Positions 17,320 to 26,558 of a stretch of DNA of 64,000 bases are shown here, one piece after another. Position 1 is the stretch's first letter. The number at the start of each line of letters is the position of its first letter. The position numbers and the translations under genes were made by a program. The notes under the pieces are model-generated. The model was not told the DNA's origin and ran no database searches. It saw nothing but the letters and a program-made list of their open reading frames with translations. This DNA is from DASQFI01 sp963780895 (lineage in GTDB: Bacteria > Acidobacteriota > Vicinamibacteria > Vicinamibacterales > SCN-69-37): the NCBI GenBank assembly GCA_963780895.1, contig CAWAEG010000002.1, positions 310,001 to 374,000 of the forward strand, written 5' to 3'.

Positions 17320-18822
17320 ATGGCGGGGCCCAGCCGACGTCTTGCCGCACGCGCCACCATGCTCGGAAGCGGCGCGTCGATCCTCATCAGCGTCGCGCAG
17401 GCGTTTCTGTTGATGCCGTTGGGCCTCGACGTGCTGGGCGGACAGCTGTACGGCGCCTGGCTCGCGGCCACCGAGTTGCTCACCTGGATCCAGGTGCTCG
17501 ATCTCGGGATCCCCAATCTGGTGACGCAGCGGGTCGGCGCGGCCGTCGGCAAGGGCGACCGCGACGCAACGGGCCAGTGGTTTGCCGCCGGGCAGTTCTG
17601 CCTGGTCGTGACGGGCGTCGTGCTGATGGCGATCGGTGTTGCGGGTGCGCCGTTCGTCACGCGGTGGGCGCAGGTGCCCGCGACCGAGGCCAACGTCTTC
17701 ACCGCCTGTTTTCAGACCGGCGTTGTCGCCAACGTGCTCCTCATGCTGTTCAACGGGTTCCTGGGTCTCTCGCGGGGCGTTCAACGGACGGCGATCGTCA
17801 ATGCGGCCTCCGTCGCCGGCGCGACCGCGGGCTTCGCCACGGCGCTCGGCATGCTCATCGCCGGATTCGGCCTGTGGGCGCTCGCGGCCGGATTCGTCGT
17901 CCGCGCTCTGATTTGTCTCGCCGGCGGATTCGTGTTTCTCGCCGATCTCACGCGCGGCGGCTACCTCATGCCGCTCCGGCCTCCCCCGGCGGTCGTACGC
18001 GAGATCGTGCATCTGACGCCGCCCATGGCGGCGGCGAACGTCGGATACCTGTTCGCGAACCTCAGCGAACTGGTGCTCGTGAACACGTTTTTCGGTCCGG
18101 TGGTCGCGCTCGTCTACGCGGTGACCCGCCGGATGGCGGACGGCGTCCGCATGTTGCTCGATACGATCGCCTGGGCCGTCTACGGCGGGTTCGCGCATCT
18201 CGTGACGTCGGACGAACGTCATCGCGCCCGGCAGGTGCTGAGCGAAGTGCTTTCGCTGCGGTTCGCCTGCGCGTGTCTGGGCGCGGCCGTGTATGTCGCG
18301 GTGAATCAGAGCCTCGTGACGCTGCTCTTCGGCGCCGAGAACTTCGGCGGGCTCGCGCTGACGTTTGCCTTCGGGCTGCAGCTGATCGTCGCCGGCCAGG
18401 GGTTCCTGGTGAACTATCTCTACCGCGCGGCCGGTCACGTCCGCGAAGGATCGCTGCTGCTGGCCGGTGAGGCCGTGGTGCGCGTGGCGGCCATCATCGC
18501 CGGGTTGCGTCTCGGCGGCCTGGTCGCCGCGCCGGCGGCGGCAACCGCGAGCGCGTGGACCGGCATGGCGATCACCAGCGCGCGGCTGAGCCGCATCCTG
18601 CCGCCGAGCGACGCCGCCGCCGGCGATGCGACCAGGCTGCGTGCGGCGGGCGTCGTCATCTTTTCGGCCGGCGTGTTGGCCGCTGCGGCGCAACCGGCCG
18701 CATCCTGGCCCGCCGTGGCCATGGTCGCCGCGACGCTGACCGTCGCCGGCGGCGGGGCGATGCTCCTGGTGCAATCCGTGGAATCGCGGCGGAGAATCCT
18801 GGCGAGCTGGATCGGGCCCTGA
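17320..18822 (+). CDS. Wzx-type polysaccharide flippase
   Basis: Second flippase (500 aa), only distantly similar to the one at 14876. About 12-14 helices: GSGASILISVAQAFLLMPLGLDVLG at the N-terminus, PPMAAANVGYLFANLSELVLVNTFFGPVVALVYAVTRRMADG in the middle, and LLAGEAVVRVAAIIAGLRLGGL near the end. DLGIPNLVTQRVGAAVGKGD near residue 65 fits a polysaccharide biosynthesis transporter. Start ATG at 17320. Two flippases in one region suggest either two glycans or a diversified locus. A 135-bp gap with no gene follows before the glycosyltransferase at 18958. Confidence 0.87.
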   Translation: MAGPSRRLAARATMLGSGASILISVAQAFLLMPLGLDVLGGQLYGAWLAATELLTWIQVLDLGIPNLVTQRVGAAVGKGDRDATGQWFAAGQFCLVVTGVVLMAIGVAGAPFVTRWAQVPATEANVFTACFQTGVVANVLLMLFNGFLGLSRGVQRTAIVNAASVAGATAGFATALGMLIAGFGLWALAAGFVVRALICLAGGFVFLADLTRGGYLMPLRPPPAVVREIVHLTPPMAAANVGYLFANLSELVLVNTFFGPVVALVYAVTRRMADGVRMLLDTIAWAVYGGFAHLVTSDERHRARQVLSEVLSLRFACACLGAAVYVAVNQSLVTLLFGAENFGGLALTFAFGLQLIVAGQGFLVNYLYRAAGHVREGSLLLAGEAVVRVAAIIAGLRLGGLVAAPAAATASAWTGMAITSARLSRILPPSDAAAGDATRLRAAGVVIFSAGVLAAAAQPAASWPAVAMVAATLTVAGGGAMLLVQSVESRRRILASWIGP

Positions 18823-18957
18823 TCGACCGCCTCGGACGGTCCGGTCCACAATGAGAAGATGCAAACGGGCAAAAGACCCGGGCGTTCCGCGTGCCGTTGC
18901 GGGCGTGGCCGATCTCGTGACGGCCGGTCGCCAGGTCGATCCCTGCTCTGAGGTAAC

Positions 18958-20175
18958 GTGGCGGACTCGAACATCGCGCTGGCGTTCATCGGCCCGCTGA
19001 TCCCGGACGAACCGCGTTTTCATGGACCGGCATTCAGCCGCGCCGGTCAGATGTTCCAGAAGGATTTGATTCGGGGTCTGACCCATGCCGGCCTCGCGCC
19101 GTCGGTGATTTATGGCATCGAGCCGACGGCCGCGTTTCCGCGAAGTCGCAAATTGTTCGCCGGGTACCACCGGGTCGAGGTCGACGAGCTGCGGGTGCGG
19201 CTGCTGCCGTATCTGAATGTGCAGCCGCTGAAGCCCATCACCGCGGGTCTCTCGGCGTTGACGGCGCTGCTGCTCTGGGGGTGGCGGCATCGCGGCCGCC
19301 GGAAGCTCGTGCATTGCGTCAACCTGACGATGCCACCGGGACCGTTTCTGCTGCTCGCCGCACGTCTGATCGGCGCCAAAGCGACCGTCTCTGTGCTGGA
19401 GGTGGTCGAACCCGGGGGCATCGTTCCCGATCGCTTTTTCAATCGGCTGGATTTCTGGATGACGCGTCGAACCATGCCACGCTTCGACGGCCACATGGTC
19501 GCCTCGCAGGCTATTGGCGACGACTTCATCCCGGGCCGTCCGGTCTGTCGAATCGAGGGCGGCATTCAGCCTGGCGATTTCCTGACGTCACCCGCGCCGC
19601 GAAGCCAGCCTCTGAATGGCCAGCCGTTTCGCGTGGTGCTGTCGGGCGCGCTGGTGCCATACAACGGCGTGCTCCTGGCGCTGGACGCGTTCGAGCTGAT
19701 CCCGGAAGGGTTCGAGCTGATCATTGCCGGCACGGGTCCGCTCGAGGCCGTCGTGCGCGCCCGTGCCGAACGGAATCCAAAGATTGTGTTCAAGGGATTC
19801 ATGGAAGTCCCGGATCTCCTTGACCTCTATCGCCACGCCGATCTGCTGATCAACCCCCGCCTCACGAAGTCGATCAATACGCGCCACTTCTATCCGTCGA
19901 AGATGATGCAATTCCTGGCGTCGGGCACGGCGACGCTCTCGACGTGCACAGGACACACGGAAGAGGAATTCGGCGAGTTCGTGTACCTGCTTCGCGAAGA
20001 GACGCCGCAGGCGCTTGCGGATCTGGTGCGACGCGTGGCCGCCGCACCTGCCGGCGAGCGGGCGGACATGGGCCGCCGCGCCCGCGAATACATGTTGTCG
20101 AACAAGACGTGGGATCGTCAGGGCGAACGGCTGGTTCATTACCTGAAGCACCAGGTATTCGGCGATGCGACCTGA
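18958..20175 (+). CDS. GT4-like glycosyltransferase
   Basis: A GT-B fold enzyme (405 aa) with a GTG start. The N-terminal domain lacks the usual Gly-rich loop but the C-terminal domain has the donor-binding series: FRVVLSGALVPYNGVLLALDAFELI, FELIIAGTGPLEAVVRARA, KIVFKGFMEVPDLLDLYRHADLLINPRLT, then HFYPSKMMQFLASGTATLSTC. The segment ending in YPSKMMQFLASG replaces the ExxPLxxxEA of classical GT4 and is seen in a group of fucosamine/rhamnose transferase-like enzymes. It overlaps the next gene by 11 bp. Donor unknown. Confidence 0.8.
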   Translation: MADSNIALAFIGPLIPDEPRFHGPAFSRAGQMFQKDLIRGLTHAGLAPSVIYGIEPTAAFPRSRKLFAGYHRVEVDELRVRLLPYLNVQPLKPITAGLSALTALLLWGWRHRGRRKLVHCVNLTMPPGPFLLLAARLIGAKATVSVLEVVEPGGIVPDRFFNRLDFWMTRRTMPRFDGHMVASQAIGDDFIPGRPVCRIEGGIQPGDFLTSPAPRSQPLNGQPFRVVLSGALVPYNGVLLALDAFELIPEGFELIIAGTGPLEAVVRARAERNPKIVFKGFMEVPDLLDLYRHADLLINPRLTKSINTRHFYPSKMMQFLASGTATLSTCTGHTEEEFGEFVYLLREETPQALADLVRRVAAAPAGERADMGRRAREYMLSNKTWDRQGERLVHYLKHQVFGDAT

Positions 20176-21172
20176 TCTGTCGACAGGCGGCGCCTCGCCG
20201 ATGCCGGCCTCGCCGGTCCAGCTCGCGCGGCCGGTCGTGATTACCGGCGTGACCGGTTTCCTCGGGCGCCATCTGCTCGCCAGCTCGTCCCCGGTGTGGC
20301 GTGGCGGCAGGATCGCGATCGCGCGCCGGGAGCGGCGGGAGTCCCATGACCTGCCCGCGGGCGTCCGGCTGGTCACGGGCGACGTCAACGACGGCGCTTT
20401 TCTGGACCGCACGATTCCCAGAGGCAGTGCCGTTGTCAATCTGATCTACGACTTCGACGGATCGCCGGAGACGAACATCACGCTGGCGACGAGTCTGGCC
20501 GAAGCGTGCGCCCGCGCCGGTGTCGAGCGGCTCGTGCACGTCAGCACGGCGGGTGTCATTGGGTTGTCTCCCGAGCGAGTCATCACCGAAGCGAGCGAGC
20601 CGCGGCCGGTGACGGCCTACCAGCACACGAAGCTCGAGATCGAACGCGTGATCGCCAGAATCGCGGCGAACCAGTTTCCACTGGTCATCCTCCGGCCCAC
20701 GTCCGTGTTTGGCCCGGGCGGCGCCAGTCTCGTCAGCCTCACGAGACACCTGCGGCAGCGATGGCGCGTGGTGAACTATCTCCGTTCGAGCTTGTCGGGC
20801 CGGCGGGCGATGAACCTCGTTCCTGTCGAGACGGTGGCGGCCGCCATCGAGTTCGCGCTCGAAAGCCAGCGCGCGGTTGAGGAGCGTCTGTATCTCGTGT
20901 CCGAGGATGCGGCGCCAGAAAACAACTTCCGGGACGTCGAGCAAGCTCTGCAACGCGGCCTTGGGGTGAAGGACTACCCGGTGGCGCCGCTGCCGCTTCC
21001 GCAGTTCTGTCTGACGACCGCGCAGCGGTTGATCGGCCGGCTGAGTCTCTATCCGTCGACGCGATTCAGCGCCGCCAAACTCGCCCGGGCGGGGTTCAGA
21101 GCGCCGATCACGTTTCAGCAGGCCATCGAGAACTACGCGGAGCGCGCGGCCGGCGGGAGCGACCGGCCTTGA
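20165..21172 (+). CDS. NAD-dependent epimerase/dehydratase (extended SDR)
   Basis: A sugar-nucleotide SDR (335 aa): PVVITGVTGFLGRHLLA (Gly-rich NAD loop near residue 27), GDVNDGAFLDRTI, RLVHVSTAGVIG with catalytic Ser, AYQHTKLEIERVI with YxxTK, and LRPTSVFGPGGASLVSLTRHL. The N-terminal 20 residues (TGGASPMPASPVQL) are extra and overlap the previous gene; an internal ATG (MPASPVQ) may be the true start. No substrate-specific motif is recognised. Context between two glycosyltransferases suggests a step in making or modifying a nucleotide sugar. Confidence 0.78.
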   Translation: MRPDLSTGGASPMPASPVQLARPVVITGVTGFLGRHLLASSSPVWRGGRIAIARRERRESHDLPAGVRLVTGDVNDGAFLDRTIPRGSAVVNLIYDFDGSPETNITLATSLAEACARAGVERLVHVSTAGVIGLSPERVITEASEPRPVTAYQHTKLEIERVIARIAANQFPLVILRPTSVFGPGGASLVSLTRHLRQRWRVVNYLRSSLSGRRAMNLVPVETVAAAIEFALESQRAVEERLYLVSEDAAPENNFRDVEQALQRGLGVKDYPVAPLPLPQFCLTTAQRLIGRLSLYPSTRFSAAKLARAGFRAPITFQQAIENYAERAAGGSDRP

Positions 21173-21185
21173 GCCAAGGCGCCTG

Positions 21186-22358
21186 GTGAAGCTGCTGACC
21201 GTGTGCGCAACGCTCGATCCGGCCGCCGGTGGCGGGATCACCGCTCGCGCCGTGCAGTTGACGCGCGCGCTCACGCACACGGGGGTGACGTGTGCCATGG
21301 CCACCACCGACGCGCACCCGATCGCGGTTGATCCGCTGCCGGGTGCCACTGTCATCAGTCTGCCCGCGGCGGCCGGCCGCTTCCGCGTGCCGACGAGCGG
21401 CTTCGCGCGGCTCAGCGATGCGGTCGAGCGGGCAGACCTCGTCCTGCTGATGAACCACTGGACCACGCTGAACGTGCTCGCGTTCCGCGCCTCGCGGCGG
21501 GCAGGAAAGCCGCACGTAGTCTGTCCTGGCGGGGCACTGCCGATCTTCGGCCGATCGGGAATCATCAAGCGCGTCTACAACGCTGTCGTAGGTCGAGAGC
21601 TCGTGCGGTCCGCCGCGGCACACCTGGCCATCTCGCGCGACGAGATCGAGCACTTCGCCGACTACGGCGTCGATCGTGAACGGGTCGTCGTGATTCCGAA
21701 CGCCGTGCCGCCCGTCGCGCGGCCGGGCCACGCCGGGGCGTTTCGCGAGCGGCACCGCCTGGGCGACGCGCCGCTTCTGCTCTTCCTGGGCCGGCTCGCG
21801 CCCATCAAGGGTCCCGACTTGCTGCTGTCGGCGTTCACGAACCGGCGCCACGAACTGGACGGCTGGCACCTCGTGTTCGCGGGCCCTGACGACGGGATGC
21901 GGGAAGCGCTGACCGCGGCCGCGTCCAGCTCGCCGGTCGCGGATCGCGTTCACTTCGTCGGGTTTCTGGACGACGGGCCGAAGCAGGATGCGCTCGCCGC
22001 GTGCGGGCTCGTCGTCATTCCGTCGCGCAGTGAAGCCATGTCGATCGTGGTGCTCGAGGCCGCCGCGGCGGGGCGGGCCGTCGTGCTCACCGATCAATGC
22101 GGCGTTCCCGAGGTCGGCGAGGTCGAGGGCGGCTGGATCGTGCCGGCCTCGGTCGCGGGCCTGGAACGTGGTCTCGTCGACGCCGTGTCCGATCGATCGC
22201 GGCTCGATCTCCGCGGATCGAACTGGCGGCGCTTTGCGCTCGAACGGTTTTCGTGGCCGCGGATCGCGCGCCAGCACCTCGAGGTGTTCGAGGCGGTGGT
22301 GCAGCGGGAACCCGCGAGCGCGGCGGGGAACGCACCCGCCTCGCGCCCGATCGCCTGA
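21186..22358 (+). CDS. Glycosyltransferase family 4
   Basis: GT-B enzyme (390 aa) starting at GTG 21186 (MKLLTVCATLDPAAGGGITARAVQLTRAL, with the acceptor-side Gly-rich loop). C-terminal donor domain: PLLLFLGRLAPIKGPDLLLSAF, WHLVFAGPDDGMREAL, DRVHFVGFLDDGPKQDALAACGLVVIPSRSEAMSIVVLEAAAAGRAVVLTDQCGVPEV, containing the E-x7-E pair of retaining GT4 transferases. The donor and acceptor are unknown. It is 14 bp after the SDR gene and likely the last gene of that plus-strand unit; a possible promoter (TATGAT at 22378) follows for the next genes. Confidence 0.87.
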   Translation: MKLLTVCATLDPAAGGGITARAVQLTRALTHTGVTCAMATTDAHPIAVDPLPGATVISLPAAAGRFRVPTSGFARLSDAVERADLVLLMNHWTTLNVLAFRASRRAGKPHVVCPGGALPIFGRSGIIKRVYNAVVGRELVRSAAAHLAISRDEIEHFADYGVDRERVVVIPNAVPPVARPGHAGAFRERHRLGDAPLLLFLGRLAPIKGPDLLLSAFTNRRHELDGWHLVFAGPDDGMREALTAAASSSPVADRVHFVGFLDDGPKQDALAACGLVVIPSRSEAMSIVVLEAAAAGRAVVLTDQCGVPEVGEVEGGWIVPASVAGLERGLVDAVSDRSRLDLRGSNWRRFALERFSWPRIARQHLEVFEAVVQREPASAAGNAPASRPIA

Positions 22359-22427
22359 TCGCTGGCGCGACTTTCAGTATGATTACGCGCGGATGTTTCT
22401 CGTCTCCGTGCTCGGTGTGCCGCGCCC

Positions 22428-23294
22428 GTGAAGATTCTGATTCTCGGCGGCGACGGCATGCTCGGGCACCAGCTTCTGCGCACGCTGACGGGCCGCCACG
22501 ACGTGTGCGTCACGTTGCGACGCCCGCTCCCCGAATACCGTGCCCACGCGCTGTTCGCATCGACGAACGCCATCGCGGGCGTTGATGCGAGCGACTGGCC
22601 GGGCCTGGCCGGCGTCATCCGGGAGCACGCGCCGGAGACCGTGGTGAATTGCATCGGCATCGTCAAGCAGCGCCACGAAGCCAAAGCCGCCATTCCGTCC
22701 CTCGAGATCAATTCGCTGCTGCCGCACCGGCTGGCCGAGCTCTGCGCGGATCTCGGCGCGCAGCTCATCCACATGAGCACCGACTGCGTGTTCTCGGGTC
22801 GTCAGGGCGGATACCGTGAGACGGACGAACCCGATCCGCTCGATCTGTACGGCCGGACGAAGCTGCTCGGCGAAGTGACGTACGGCCCGGGGCTGACGCT
22901 TCGCACGTCGATCATCGGGCTCGAACTGTCGCGGAAGACCGGCCTGATTGAATGGTTTCTGGCGCAGCGTGGCACGACCAGGGGATTCCGCCGTGCGATC
23001 TACACCGGGCTGACGACGATCGAGATGAGCCGGCTCATCGAGCGGCTGGCCACCGGCCACCGGACGCTGCACGGCGTCTGGCACGTCGCCAGTCAGCCGA
23101 TCACCAAGTACGATCTGCTGGTCGCGTTCAGCCGGAAGCTGGGCCGGACCGACGTCGAGATCGTCCCGGACGACGAGTTCGTCTGCGATCGCAGCTTGCG
23201 CGCCGACCGGTTCGACACGGCGACGGGGTACCGCCCGCCGCTCTGGGACACGATGCTTACCGAACTGGCGGCCGAGGCCAGACAAACGTCATAA
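22428..23294 (+). CDS. RmlD/WbvR-like nucleotide-sugar 4-reductase
   Basis: An SDR (288 aa, GTG start) of the RmlD type: ILILGGDGMLGHQLLRTL, VVNCIGIVKQR, INSLLPHRLAELC, IHMSTDCVFSGRQGGYRETD with catalytic Thr, DLYGRTKLLGEV with YxxxK, and LRTSIIGLEL. The combination with FnlA- and FnlC-like enzymes immediately downstream matches the V. cholerae O37 WbvB-WbvR-WbvD set, where the reductase acts on UDP-2-acetamido-2,6-dideoxy-L-arabino-4-hexulose to give UDP-L-RhaNAc. Related SDRs (WbjC/FnlB) serve the FucNAc version, but those carry an added cupin domain and are longer; at 288 aa this one lacks it, which favours QuiNAc. Specificity is inference. Confidence 0.8.
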   Translation: MKILILGGDGMLGHQLLRTLTGRHDVCVTLRRPLPEYRAHALFASTNAIAGVDASDWPGLAGVIREHAPETVVNCIGIVKQRHEAKAAIPSLEINSLLPHRLAELCADLGAQLIHMSTDCVFSGRQGGYRETDEPDPLDLYGRTKLLGEVTYGPGLTLRTSIIGLELSRKTGLIEWFLAQRGTTRGFRRAIYTGLTTIEMSRLIERLATGHRTLHGVWHVASQPITKYDLLVAFSRKLGRTDVEIVPDDEFVCDRSLRADRFDTATGYRPPLWDTMLTELAAEARQTS

Positions 23295-23322
23295 TTTCGC
23301 CGATGACCGGCAGGGAGTACGG

Positions 23323-24384
23323 ATGGATCTGACAGGCAAGCGCATTCTCGTGACCGGTGGCACCGGATCGCTGGGCCAGGTGCTCGTGCGGCGCCTGCTG
23401 TCGGGCGAACGCGGCCGGCCGAGCAAGGTCATCGTCCTGTCCCGCGACGAGGCGAAGCAGCACGAGATGCGGCTGTCGTATCAGCATCGCCAGGTCAGCA
23501 CGGACGAGGTCATCTACCACAACTTCGAACAGGTGCTCGAGTTCCGGATCGGCGACGTCCGTTCGTACGCCGACGTCTGCGGTGCCGTCCGGAACACCGA
23601 CATCGTCTTCAACGCTGCGGCGCTGAAGCAGGTGCCCGTGTGCGAGTACTTCCCGGAGCAGGCCGTGCTGACGAACTGCATGGGCGCCATCAACCTGGTC
23701 CGGGCGATTGGCGAGTTCAATCTGCCGGTCGAAACCGTCGTCGGGATCAGCACGGACAAGGCGTGCAAGCCGGTCAACGTCATGGGCATGTCGAAAGCGG
23801 TAGCCGAGCGTATCTTCACGGCCGCCAACGTGCTCAACACCCGCACGCGGTTCGTCTGTGTCCGGTACGGCAACGTGCTGGCGTCGCGCGGATCGGTCAT
23901 TCCGCTCTTCCATCAGCAGATTCAGCGTGGCGGGCCGGTGACCGTGACGGCCGCCACGATGACGCGATTCCTCATGACGCTCGATCAGGCCGTCGACACG
24001 GTGTTGGAGGCCGTCGCCAACGCCGCGCCGGGCGAGATCGTGATTCCGCTCGCGCCGTCGGCCAACGTCATCGACATCGCCAAGGCGCTCATCGGAGACC
24101 GCAACATCGAAATCCGCATCACGGAGGTGCGGCCCGGCGAAAAAGAGCACGAGATCCTGGTCTCCGAAGAAGAGTGCCGCCACACCTATCGACGAGGCAG
24201 CCACTACGTCATCGCGCCGCGGTTGCCGGAGCTGCGCCGCGACACGGGCGACCGTACGGTCCTCAACCGCGAGTACAGCTCGGCAGATGCCCCGGTCGGT
24301 CTCGAGCGGACCTCGGCGCTGCTGGAGGAAAACCGGCTCATGGTCGGCCAGGTGGACTTGTCGACGGCCGAGCTCCTTCGCTGA
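23323..24384 (+). CDS. fnlA: UDP-GlcNAc 4,6-dehydratase/5-epimerase (FnlA/WbjB/CapE-like)
   Basis: A soluble SDR (353 aa, ATG start with GGGAG upstream) that converts UDP-GlcNAc to UDP-2-acetamido-2,6-dideoxy-4-keto sugars. Seen: RILVTGGTGSLGQVLVRRLL, IGDVRSYADVC, NAAALKQVPVCEYFPEQAVLTN, GISTDKACKPVNVMGMSKAVAER (Met in place of the usual active-site Tyr, as in CapE/WbjB), and VRYGNVLASRGSVIPLFHQQI. This differs from the CapD-like gene at 8893 by having no membrane helices. It is 28 bp after the reductase and 39 bp before the 2-epimerase, so the three form an operon. Confidence 0.9.
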   Translation: MDLTGKRILVTGGTGSLGQVLVRRLLSGERGRPSKVIVLSRDEAKQHEMRLSYQHRQVSTDEVIYHNFEQVLEFRIGDVRSYADVCGAVRNTDIVFNAAALKQVPVCEYFPEQAVLTNCMGAINLVRAIGEFNLPVETVVGISTDKACKPVNVMGMSKAVAERIFTAANVLNTRTRFVCVRYGNVLASRGSVIPLFHQQIQRGGPVTVTAATMTRFLMTLDQAVDTVLEAVANAAPGEIVIPLAPSANVIDIAKALIGDRNIEIRITEVRPGEKEHEILVSEEECRHTYRRGSHYVIAPRLPELRRDTGDRTVLNREYSSADAPVGLERTSALLEENRLMVGQVDLSTAELLR

Positions 24385-24423
24385 GGTGACGTCCTGACCC
24401 CGAGAGCCCGGCGGGCGACCGCG

Positions 24424-25570
24424 ATGCGCAAGCTCAGCGTAATGACGATCGTCGGGACGCGGCCGGAGCTCATCAAGCTCAGCCGCACCATCGCCGAGCT
24501 CGATCGGCGCACGAACCACACGCTGGTCCACACCGGCCAGAACTTCGACTACGAGCTCAACGGGATCTTCTTCCGCGAGCTGGAAATCCGCCGGCCGGAC
24601 TACTTTCTCCGCGCGGCCGGCGCGAACGCGGTCCGCACGATCGCGCAGGTGATCGTGAAAGCCGACGAGGTCCTCGCGCGGGAGCGCCCGGATGCCGTGT
24701 TGTTCTACGGCGACACGAACAGCTGCCTGGCGGCTATCGCGGCCAAGCGCCGCCGGATTCCGGTGTTCCACCTCGAGGCGGGCAACCGCTGTTTCGATCA
24801 GCGCGTGCCCGAGGAAATCAACCGGAAGATCATCGACCACATCAGCGACATCAACATGCCGTTGACCGAACAGGCGCGGCACTACCTGCTGGCGGAAGGT
24901 CTGCGTCCCGAGACGGTCATCAAGGTCGGGTCCACCATGCGGGAGGTGCTCGAGGTACTACCGGCCGGGCATCGATCGCTGTGACGTCCTCAAGCGGCTC
25001 GACCTGTCGCCGAAGCGCTACTACGTCGTGAGCGCGCATCGTGAAGAGAACGTGGACGACCCGGTCCGGCTCGACCGGCTCATCTCGTCGCTCGATCAAC
25101 TCGCGCGCCGCCACCATCGCCGCATCGTCATGTCCACGCACCCGCGGACCCGGCGGCGGCTCGCTGTCCTGTCGCGGAGGACGAAGAGAGCCGGCCGGAG
25201 CCGTGTGGAGTTCCTGAAACCGTTCGGGTTGTTCGAGTGGATCACGCTCCAGCGGCACGCCGCCTGCGTCCTCTCCGACAGCGGCACGCTGACGGAAGAA
25301 GCGGCGATGCTGGGGTTTCCCGCCGTCATGCTCCGTGACGCCCACGAGCGGCCGGAGGGGATGGACGCGGGCGTGACGGTGATGAGCGGGCTGTCGCCCG
25401 AGCGCGTGCTGCAGGCCGTCGATCTGGCGATGGCGCAGGGGCCACCGGCCGGCGGTCAGGTCCGCGTCCCCGATTACGCCGACAGCGACGTCTCGCGCAA
25501 GGTGGTCCGCATCATTCTGAGCTACGTGGACTATGTCCACCGCACCACCTGGTTCAGGCACGGTGAGTGA
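24424..25570 (+). CDS. fnlC: UDP-N-acetyl-L-sugar 2-epimerase (FnlC/WbjD/WbvD-like), frameshifted
   Basis: Two pieces in different frames form one WecB-family enzyme that inverts C2 of UDP-2-acetamido-2,6-dideoxy-L-sugars. Piece one (24424-24984) has IVGTRPELIKLSRTI, LVHTGQNFDYELN, YGDTNSCLAAIAAKR, HLEAGNRCFDQRVPEEINRK and ends after GSTMREVLE. Piece two (effectively from 24956) continues YYRPGIDRCDVLKRLDL, then VVSAHREENVD, LSDSGTLTEEAAMLGFPAVMLRDAHERPEGMD. Dropping one G in GG at 24954-24955 gives one 381-aa protein, close to the usual 375. The piece joins without loss of a motif, so a base error or a very recent mutation fits. It overlaps the next gene by 8 bp. Confidence 0.85.
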
Positions 25571-26558
25571 CGCCGCGCCGTGCCTGGTCACCGGCGCGAC
25601 GGGGTTCATCGGATCGGCGCTCGTTCGCCGGCTCCGTGCGGCGGGTGTGCCTGTGCGCGGGCTGGCGCGCTCGACCCGTGACGCGGCCGCCGGCGACATT
25701 ACCTCCGTCGATCTCGCGACTGGCCTCATTCCGCCCGACGTGCTGCGTGGCATCCAGATCATCTTTCACCTCGCCGCCAAGACGCATGATGTGACGGCGA
25801 CCGAGGCCGCCGACGCCGAATACTGGAGCATCAACCTCGAAGGCACGCACCGGCTGCTCGAGGCCACCCGGCGACACGCGATCAAACGGGTGGTGTACGT
25901 GAGCAGCGTCAAGGCTCAGGCCGAAGAGACGCGGCGCGCGATCGACGAAACGCACGCACCCGAACCGACCACCGCGTACGGGCGTTCGAAACTGGCGGCG
26001 GAGCGCCTGGTCCTGACCGAGGCCGCGCGCCGCGGGTTCGAAGCGGTCTGTCTCCGGTTTCCGCTCGTGTACGGTCCGGGCCAGCGCGGCAATCTCGCGC
26101 GGATGATCACCGCCATCGACCGGCGCAGGTTTCCACCGCCGCCCGCGTCGAACAATCGGCGCAGCATGTTGCACGTCGACAACGCCGTCGAGGCCCTGAT
26201 GCTGGCGGGACAGCATCCCGCCGCGGCTGGACAGACGTACACGGTGACCGATGCCGCGCCGTATTCGACCCGCGAGCTGTACGACCTGATCCGTCAGGGG
26301 CTGGGCAGGCGGCCCGCGCGGTGGGCCGTGCCCTCATGGGCGTTCGGAACTCTGGCCACCGCAGGGGATTCGGCGAAGAACATCCTCGGGCTCCGCGTCC
26401 CGTTCGACTCCGAGGCACTGCAGAAACTTCTCGGAACCGCGTGGTTCAGTTCGGAAAAGATCGCCCGCGAGCTCGGGTATCGGCCCATCCGCAGTCTTCG
26501 TGACGCCATGCCCGAGCTCGTGGCCGATTACCGGTCCGCCGGCCGGAGGCCATCGTGA
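25563..26558 (+). CDS. NAD-dependent 4-ketosugar reductase/epimerase (WbpV-like)
   Basis: An extended SDR (331 aa, GTG at 25563): CLVTGATGFIGSALVRRLR, IIFHLAAKTHDV, VVYVSSVKAQAEETRRAIDETHAPEPTTAYGRSKLAAERL (Ser and YxxxK), LRFPLVYGPGQRGNLARM. These are the WbpV/WbpK-type features; those enzymes reduce UDP-4-keto-QuiNAc or -FucNAc to the D-sugar that primes O-antigen units. It sits next to the WbpL-like transferase exactly as wbpV/K-wbpL pairs do in Pseudomonas, and its stop overlaps that start by 4 bp. With the CapD-like dehydratase at 8893 it could make UDP-D-QuiNAc. Confidence 0.83.
   Translation: MSDAAPCLVTGATGFIGSALVRRLRAAGVPVRGLARSTRDAAAGDITSVDLATGLIPPDVLRGIQIIFHLAAKTHDVTATEAADAEYWSINLEGTHRLLEATRRHAIKRVVYVSSVKAQAEETRRAIDETHAPEPTTAYGRSKLAAERLVLTEAARRGFEAVCLRFPLVYGPGQRGNLARMITAIDRRRFPPPPASNNRRSMLHVDNAVEALMLAGQHPAAAGQTYTVTDAAPYSTRELYDLIRQGLGRRPARWAVPSWAFGTLATAGDSAKNILGLRVPFDSEALQKLLGTAWFSSEKIARELGYRPIRSLRDAMPELVADYRSAGRRPS

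Noticed and set aside
17227..19494. A 755-codon open frame on the minus strand opposite the flippase and GT4 genes
   Set aside because: Its protein is rich in Arg, His, Asp, Glu and Gln with no motifs, the usual shadow of a G+C-rich gene; the plus-strand proteins have clear families.
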